This document shows, piece after piece, positions 58,051 to 64,000 of a DNA stretch of 64,000 bases (positions within the stretch are counted from its first letter, which is position 1; each line of letters begins with the position of its first letter). The stretch spans positions 28,204,502 to 28,268,501 of the forward strand of contig JAAOOA010000127.1 in the NCBI GenBank assembly GCA_012861695.1, in the 5' to 3' direction. The position numbers were made by a program, and so were the translations under genes. This DNA is from Trematomus loennbergii (lineage: Eukaryota; Chordata; Actinopteri; Perciformes; Nototheniidae). The notes below the pieces were generated by a model. It did not search any database, was not told where the DNA came from, and saw only the letters and a program-made list of their open reading frames with translations.

Positions 58051-59815
58051 TATGTATGTATTTATCATTTTAACACTAATTTTACCTGCATGCCGATTTG
58101 AAACAAGTCAACCTCGGTTCTTTTAGGAAATAAAAGGTTTTCTTTATTAAAACCTCAATAATGTGAAGATGACGTTCCACATCTTCTTCCGATACTCCAA
58201 AAAAAGAAGAAGGTGTTTGAACGTTTAATGTTGATATTGATTAACAGCTTAATTCTGCAGATTGTTGCTCGGCTTTAATGAATGAACAACGATGGCTTTG
58301 TACAGAAAGGACTCTGATAGAATGAATGACAGGGGTAATAACACAGTATACTTTATTTGAAAGACAAATTAATACATACAAACATATTCAAGATAAAAAT
58401 AAAGTACTCAGAATGTAACTACAGTACAAATCTTGACTGCATGTAGTGTGGATGTTGTCCACTAGGGGGCGACACATCCTCACAGTTCACATGGAGAGAC
58501 CTGCTGACACACCTTTACAGAACTGCTTTAATGACACAGGTATTTAAGCATCACCACTAAAACAATTGTGTTTTCCTCAGAATGGAAGATCAGCATTTAC
58601 TTTAATGAGAAGTTTCAAATGTACGCCTAAATCCAGAAATGCCAATAAAAAAACAAGTGAAATAACACATTTAGAGTCAGGTAATATTTAAAACACAGCT
58701 TGCACAATCATCCTCAGTGTCATCTACACAGTGATCCTTCTTTAAAGATCGTTATGCAGTGTAAATAAACACAACTGAAGCACAAACAAAAGAACATTTT
58801 CTATTTTAAAGGAAGACAATACAGCAAGGAGGACACAAAAGCATTTCAAGCTAATGTAACTTTCCTTTTCAAGTCATGTGTGGCTTTTTCCTCGTCTGTC
58901 GATCAGTGAAAGTCAATCTCAACCGTCTCCATCTGATCTCCCACATTCCTCCCGCCTCAGTGATGGACACTTCTCTGAAATCTTTGTCTCTCTCTCTGCC
59001 CTGAGGCGACACATCGGGACTCTCTCTCTCAGAGGCAGTGCAGATATCTGAGGGAACAACGTCAACATGTCAGAACTGTTTTACTTTCAGGCAGAAGAGA
59101 GGCCAAGTTGTTCGTGTACTGTATTGTCTTCATATAAGGCCAGACAGAAGAGGTCAAAGCATAAGAGAGTATGCCTCAGAATCAGAATCAAGGTTATTGC
59201 CAGGTACGTTTAAACATACAAGGAATCTGCTTTGGTATCTGGTGGTGCGAACATAAACAATCTAAAGAAATAAGTTGCAAAGTATATATGTTAGAGCCAG
59301 TATTTCGTTTTTATAAGAAAGGCCACCTAATTGTGACGTCTGTAGTCAACACACTATGAAAGACTACAATTCCCACGGCGCCTCCTTTAAGTGACAGTGA
59401 TGGGCAGCAACCTGTCAGAAAGACGCCGTCGAGGAACAGTTTTTAACTGTTCAATTACCCTTTAAGTTGTTAAGTTATATTTCAAGAAGGAAAGAATACC
59501 GAAATTGTTTGTTATTTTATTTGAGTTTTGCCTATTTGTTTGACTATTGTAAAGGCCTCTTTTCTTTGTTGCATGTGTAAAAGTTTGTTATTTATTTTGA
59601 GCAAACCCATCGCCTCATATCCTCTAAACCACATGTGTCAAACTCAAGGCCGGGGGCCAAATCAGGCCCTTGGTGGATTTAATTCGGCCTGCAGGATCAT
59701 TTTTAATTACTATTAGATCTGGCCCGCCGGTATATGCACGCACACCTTCACTCAATCCTGAGGATCTCCTCAGGATTGCAATAAACATTGAACCAGTCCG
59801 GCCCTCGACTAGTAC
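58048..59815. repeat. Duplicated flank, copy in unit 4
   Basis: Second copy of 38332-40402, directly after the 12-bp array, so the astacin exons and their surroundings are missing here. It lacks about 350 bp inside the hAT-like repeat (39990-40360). Confidence 0.85.
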
Positions 59816-59819
59816 CCAT

Positions 59820-60288
59820 TGTAAGGAATGCGTGGAAGGGTAGGACCCAAATGCAGACTATCAGAAAAGGTAAACGGTCTCGAAACAAAAACGAGCTTTA
59901 TTCTCAAAGCTTAACAATAGCATGGCATGAAAACACATAGGTTCTACAGAAAACTGACCGTGACCAACATGGTGGGAAAACAAACATGACTGACATGAAG
60001 GAAGACAGGAAAACCAACAATGAACCGACAAGGCACACAGGGGAAGACAAGACTAAATACAGAGAGGGTAATCACAAGACGAGACACGCTGGGGTAAGGG
60101 AGGCAGAAACACAAGGGCAACAGGTGAACACAATCAGACAATCAGACCACCAGGGAAACTAACGACAGGAAGGCAAACACAGGAAGAAGGAACAGAGAAG
60201 ACACAAGGAGGAAAACATTTCAAAACAAAACAGGAAACCAGAGACAGAAAAAGACAAGACAAAAACACAACACCGACAGATCGTGACA
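59820..60288 (-). repeat. 3' LTR of the non-autonomous element
   Basis: 469 bp, complete; ends TGTAAG and TGACA on plus. The left flank agtacccat matches 40395-40402 up to the insertion. Confidence 0.75.
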
Positions 60289-60569
60289 TAAACCCCCCCT
60301 CAAGGGACGGATCCCAGACGTCCCAAAAAACATTGTCCAACATTTCCAAAAGGGTGGGTGGAGGGGGTCCGGAGGACGGGCCCGAAAGGGGTCCCGGGCG
60401 GACGGCCCCGGGGGCAAGGCAGAGTCCAAAAAGGGGCGAAGGCCACGGCTGGAAGAGTCAGGGGGCCGGGCTCGAGGGCGAAGACCGCGGCTGGGGAACT
60501 CAGGAGGCCGGGCTCGAGGGCGAAGACTGCGGCACTCAGGGGGCCGGGCTCGAGGGCGAACAAGAAGGC

Positions 60570-60790
60570 GGCGACGAGAGACAGCTCCGGAGGACGGGCA
60601 GGAAGGCGCCGACGGGACAGCTCCGGAGGCAGGGCAGGAAGGCGCTGACGGGACAGCTCCGGAGGACGGGCAGGAAGGCGCTGACGGGACAGCTCCGGAG
60701 GACGGGCAGGAAGGTGCTGACGGGACAACTCCGGAGGACGGTCAGGAAGGCCATGACGGGACAGCTCCGGAGGCCGGGCAGGACCCGTTG
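60570..60790. repeat. 36-bp coding minisatellite
   Basis: About 6 units with acagctccggaggacgggca, encoding the 12-residue repeat on minus. Confidence 0.85.
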
Positions 60791-60929
60791 TTGGCCAGAC
60801 AGGAACCGGAGCCGACGGAACAGGCGTAGACGGGACCCTGGACATGACATGGACTGGTGTCAATGGGACCCCGGATGGAGCAAGGGCTGGTGTCGACTGG
60901 ACCTCCAACGGAACAGGACACAGAGTTGG

Positions 60930-61800
60930 CAGGACCCCCGGTGGAACAGGTGTCGGCGGGACCTCCAACAGGACAGGACACAGAGTTGGCAGGACCCCGG
61001 CGGGACAGGTGTCGGCGGGACCCCCAACAGAACAGAACATGGAGCTGGCAGGACCCCCGGCGGGACAGGTGTCGGCGGGACCCCCAACAGGACAGGACAT
61101 GGTGTAGGCAGGAAATCTGGTGGAGCAGGTGTCGGCGGGACCCCCAACAGTACAGGATCTGGTGTTGGCAGGAAACCTGGCAGAGCAGTAGTCGGCGGGA
61201 CCCCCAACGGGACAGGACATGGGGTTGGCAGGACCCACAGCTGAACAGGTGTCGGCAGGACCCCCAACGATACTGGACGTGGAGTTGGCAGGACCCTCAG
61301 CGGAACCCCCAACGGCACATGACACAGGGTTGGCAAGACCCCCGGCAGAAGAGTAGTCGGCGGGACCCCCAATGGGACAGGACATGGAGTTGGCAAGACT
61401 CCCGGCAGGAGAGTAGTCGGCGGGACAGGACATGGAGTTGGCAAGACCCCCGGCAGGAGAGTAGTCGGCGGGACCTCCAACAGCACAGGACATAAGGTTG
61501 GCAAGACCCCCGGCAGGAGAGTAGTCGGCGGGACCTCCAACAGCACAGGACATAGGGTTGGCAGGACCCCGGCAGAAGAGTAGTCGGCGGGACCCCCAAC
61601 GGGACAGGACATAGGGTTGGCAGGACCCCCGGCAGGAGAGTAGTCGGCGGGACCTCCAACATCACAGGACATAGGGTTGGCAAGACCCCGGCAGGAGAGT
61701 AGTCGGCGGGACCTCCAACATCACAGGACATAGGGTTGGCAGGACCCCCGGCAGAAGAGTAGTCGGCGGGACCTCCAACAGCACAGGACATAGGGTTGGC
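60930..61800. repeat. 60-bp coding minisatellite
   Basis: About 14-15 units with gagtagtcggcgggacc and caggacatagggttggca, encoding a 20-residue repeat on minus. Units near 60930-61300 are more diverged than those at 61440-61800; one unit is shortened near 61425. Confidence 0.85.
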
Positions 61801-62084
61801 GTCGGCCGTAGAGCAAACAGGACACGGGGGGCTGGCGTCGGCCGGAGAGCCAACAGGAGACGAGGTGCTGGAGTCGGCCGGACCACCGACAGGACACGAG
61901 GGGCTGGAGTGGAATCCACAGGTGGATTGGAGGAGGCAGGAAATGCAGCAGAAGACGTCAAAGTTGAGACCTGAGCAGCGAGGTTTGAGAAGTATAGAGC
62001 CAAGGACTGCTGGCTTTCCTCAAAGTCTCGCCACGCCTGCTCATGTTCATGAGAAATAGCGTGCTGGAACGGAACAGAGGGCGG

Positions 62085-62320
62085 AACCATGGCTGCTGGG
62101 GCCAGAACTGGGGCTGGAACCATGGCTGTATGGGCCGGTTCTGGAGCCGGAACCATGGCTGTTGGGACCAGAACTGGGGCTGGAACCATGGCTGCTGGGG
62201 CCAGAACTGGGGCCGGAACCATGGCTGCTGGGGCCGGAACCATGGCCGCTGGGGCCAGAACTGGGGCCGGAACCATGGCTGCTGGGCACGGAACAGAAGC
62301 CTGGACCCTGGCTGTGTGAG
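62085..62320. repeat. 33-bp coding minisatellite
   Basis: About 7 units containing ctggggccagaactggggc, encoding the 11-residue repeat on minus. Confidence 0.85.
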
Positions 62321-62853
62321 CCAGGTAATGGAGCACAGAAGCATGGCTGTGTGGGCCGGCACTGGTGCACGGATCCATGGCTGCGTGGGCCGGCACTGGA
62401 CCACGAGCCGGCCTCCCGACCTTGCGTTTCTCCGAGGCCCCCTGGAGGCTCCGTGGACCTCCAAACGTCAGGCGGGATCCCAAAAAAGGGCCAGAGAATG
62501 GAGCTGGAACCACTGGAGCACGGGCTGGAATCTTGGTCTTGCGTCTCCTAGAGATTCTTTGGAGGATCTGTGGGCCTCCCAAGGCCTGGTCATACCCCAG
62601 GAAAGGGTTAGAGGCTTCGGACAAGTCCTCTGGACTACTTGTGAAAAGTTGTAGCCACTCAGGCAACATGCTCCTAAGCCAGGGCTCGCAAGCAACCTCC
62701 TGACGTGCCTCCTTCAACGCAGCCTCTCTACCGCGTCTAGAAGAGGCGCCATTCCAAGTATAAAAAATGTACTCCAGAGAGTACCCAAGACATTCTGCCT
62801 GTAGAGCAAAACGATCCGAGTCTGCTGAGTCCAAAGCTGGGGTCGGTTCATTC

Positions 62854-63251
62854 TGTAAGGAATGCGTGGAAGGGTAGGACCCAAATGCAGACTATCAGAA
62901 AAGGTAAACGGTCTCGAAACAAAAACGAGCTTTATTCTCAAAGCTTAACAATAGCATGGCATGAAACACATAGGTTCTACAGAAAACTGACCATGACCAA
63001 CATGGTGGGAGACAGGAGAAACAAACATGACTGACATGAAGGAAGACAGGAAAAACCAACAATGAACCGACAAGGCACACAGGGGAAGACAAGACTAAAT
63101 ACAGAGAGGGGTAATTACAAGACGAGACACAGCTGGGGTAAGGGAGGCAGAAACACAAGGGCAACAGGTGAACACAATCAGACAATCAGACACACCAGGG
63201 AAACTAACGACAGGAAGGCAAACACAGGAAGAAGGAACAGAGAAGACACAA
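62854..63251 (-). repeat. 5' LTR of the non-autonomous element, truncated
   Basis: 398 bp matching 59820-60215. At 63252 it changes to unrelated C/T-rich sequence (ccctttctcatgtc), so the outer part of the LTR is lost or lies beyond an insertion. Confidence 0.75.
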
Positions 63252-64000
63252 GGGCCCTTTCTCATGTCTTCAAATGTTCCTCCTCGACTCCCTCCTCGAC
63301 TCCTATCCTCGAGACTTAGTCCCGCCCACAGGAGATGCGAGCGGAGGAGCCGAGGAGGGGAACCGAGGAGAGGAGGGGAAGCAGCAGGCGGTTAGAGAAA
63401 TGAGAACTCCTCTCCTCTGAGCGGTCATTTTAAAGAGACGTCCATTAATGATGACAGGAGGCACAGCAGCCCTCTGTCTGATGGACAGATGTGTTCATGA
63501 CGACTTATATATTTACTTTTAATTCATTCACAGTGCGGTATAATGAGACAATAACAGGCTACAGATGCGGACATACACACAGACACACAGACACACACAC
63601 ACACACATATATGTATATATTTATATAAATATATACAATTTCAGAATCAAACAGAGCACTCTCATAATAACGTAACACTATCAGAGACTGGATATATCCC
63701 CCCCCCCTCTCTGGTCGCTACAATGAGGGAAATAAATGACGGGCCAAAAGTTGTATTTACAAGTATTACAAGTAAGCAGAGGACACCAAACCAACTGAGA
63801 CCTGTCTGTCCGCTGCATCTACGCACACACTGTACCACACGCACCTACAGCTCCTAAAGCATATAATCAGGCTACAGCCGTTGTGTATTTTATTATGTGA
63901 AGCACTAAATGGTTTTAGAAAAATATCGACTTTGTTTGTAGATATCTACTAAACTAAAGCAAATAAAAAGAGTAGGCCTGTTATACTGAGTGATATGATA
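63252..64000. other. Unassigned right edge of the window with AC/AT microsatellite
   Basis: 63252-63420 is C/T- then G/A-rich (cctcctcgactcc, gaggaggggaac) and may be a small transposon. 63570-63645 is an (AC)n then (AT)n microsatellite. No gene is seen. Confidence 0.5.

Larger units (their letters stand above)
60300..62834 (-). pseudogene. Proline-rich internal ORF of the LTR element, frameshifted
   Basis: The minus-strand frame opens at 62834 with TTG where ATG would be expected (LDSADSDRF), so the start may be mutated. Residues 1-90 are globular, with many charged residues (EARQEVACEPWLRSMLPEWL). Then come an 11-residue repeat (AAMVPAPVLAP), a short helix-like stretch (EQAWRDFEESQQSLALYFSN), a 20-residue repeat and a 12-residue repeat (ELSRQRLPARPP), ending just before the polypurine tract. 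The frame shifts at about 61680 and again within the 20-residue repeats. It occupies the position of gag but has no zinc knuckle. Function unknown. Confidence 0.6.
59820..63251 (-). mobile_element. Non-autonomous LTR retrotransposon without pol
   Basis: Long direct repeats starting TGTAAGGAATGCG at 59820 and 62854 enclose 2.57 kb. LTR termini are TG/CA; inside the 3' LTR the minus strand has a polypurine tract (GAGGGGGGGTTTA, 60289-60301). The only long coding potential is a proline-rich, repeat-laden ORF on minus. No protease, RT, RNase H or integrase motif is seen, so it would depend on another element. The 5' LTR is cut at 63251. Confidence 0.75.

Noticed and set aside
57383..58126. ORFs of repeated TRYF and SLLY residues (also 35821-36160)
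   Set aside because: Artefact of the 12-bp repeat; several frames are open at once.
60333..61495. Plus-strand ORFs over the LTR element
   Set aside because: Shadows of the minus-strand repeat protein; the LTR and polypurine-tract orientation fixes the coding strand as minus.

Overview
The window is vertebrate, most likely from a percomorph teleost. The evidence is an intronless RING/B-box/coiled-coil/PRY-SPRY TRIM gene of the large fish TRIM type, astacin-family exons, a BEL/Pao retrotransposon, fish LINE tails, and many short DNA transposons with the target-site duplications (TSDs) expected for hAT, PIF/Harbinger and piggyBac. I found no rRNA, tRNA or CRISPR array, and no gene that reads intact from end to end.

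Layout. The backbone is a tandem segmental duplication. Matching positions start at 1, 12811, 30639 and 51657. Each unit holds, in order: a TRIM copy on the minus strand (663-2311, 13471-15123, 31300-32938, 52313-53966); a piggyBac-like MITE; a proline/serine-rich ORF of unknown function on the plus strand; an AT-rich 3' flank; a 5'-truncated LINE on the minus strand that carries a hAT insertion in its 3' tail; and a spacer that runs into the 3'UTR of the next TRIM. All four TRIM copies are broken by mostly single-base indels at different places, while about 550 bp over the coiled coil is almost unchanged. The indels may be real decay or assembly error, and raw reads would decide.

Unit-specific changes. 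Unit 1 has an internal duplication (about 3130-5207 and 5208-7190) and a 1.3-kb hAT-like insertion with a long CT microsatellite. Unit 2 carries a hAT element (16776-25240) with a full-length BEL/Pao element nested inside (16895-24262), and a Harbinger MITE (25422-26183). The empty target sites of all three survive in sister units. In unit 3, 12.4 kb of other sequence (35305-47698) replaces part of the template: a 12-bp minisatellite, two orphan astacin exons, two 57-bp minisatellites and a LINE. Unit 4 enters a related 12-bp array at 57455 and continues into a second copy of the sequence that follows the astacin exons (58048-59815). It then reaches a non-autonomous LTR element (59820-63251) whose internal ORF contains three in-frame minisatellites.

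How it fits together. The only host genes suggested are the TRIM cluster (E3 ubiquitin-ligase type, with a conserved GGAANNGAAA motif just upstream of each start codon), the unknown proline-rich ORF and the astacin fragment. Most other sequence is mobile or tandemly repeated, and several duplication breakpoints fall in or beside these repeats.
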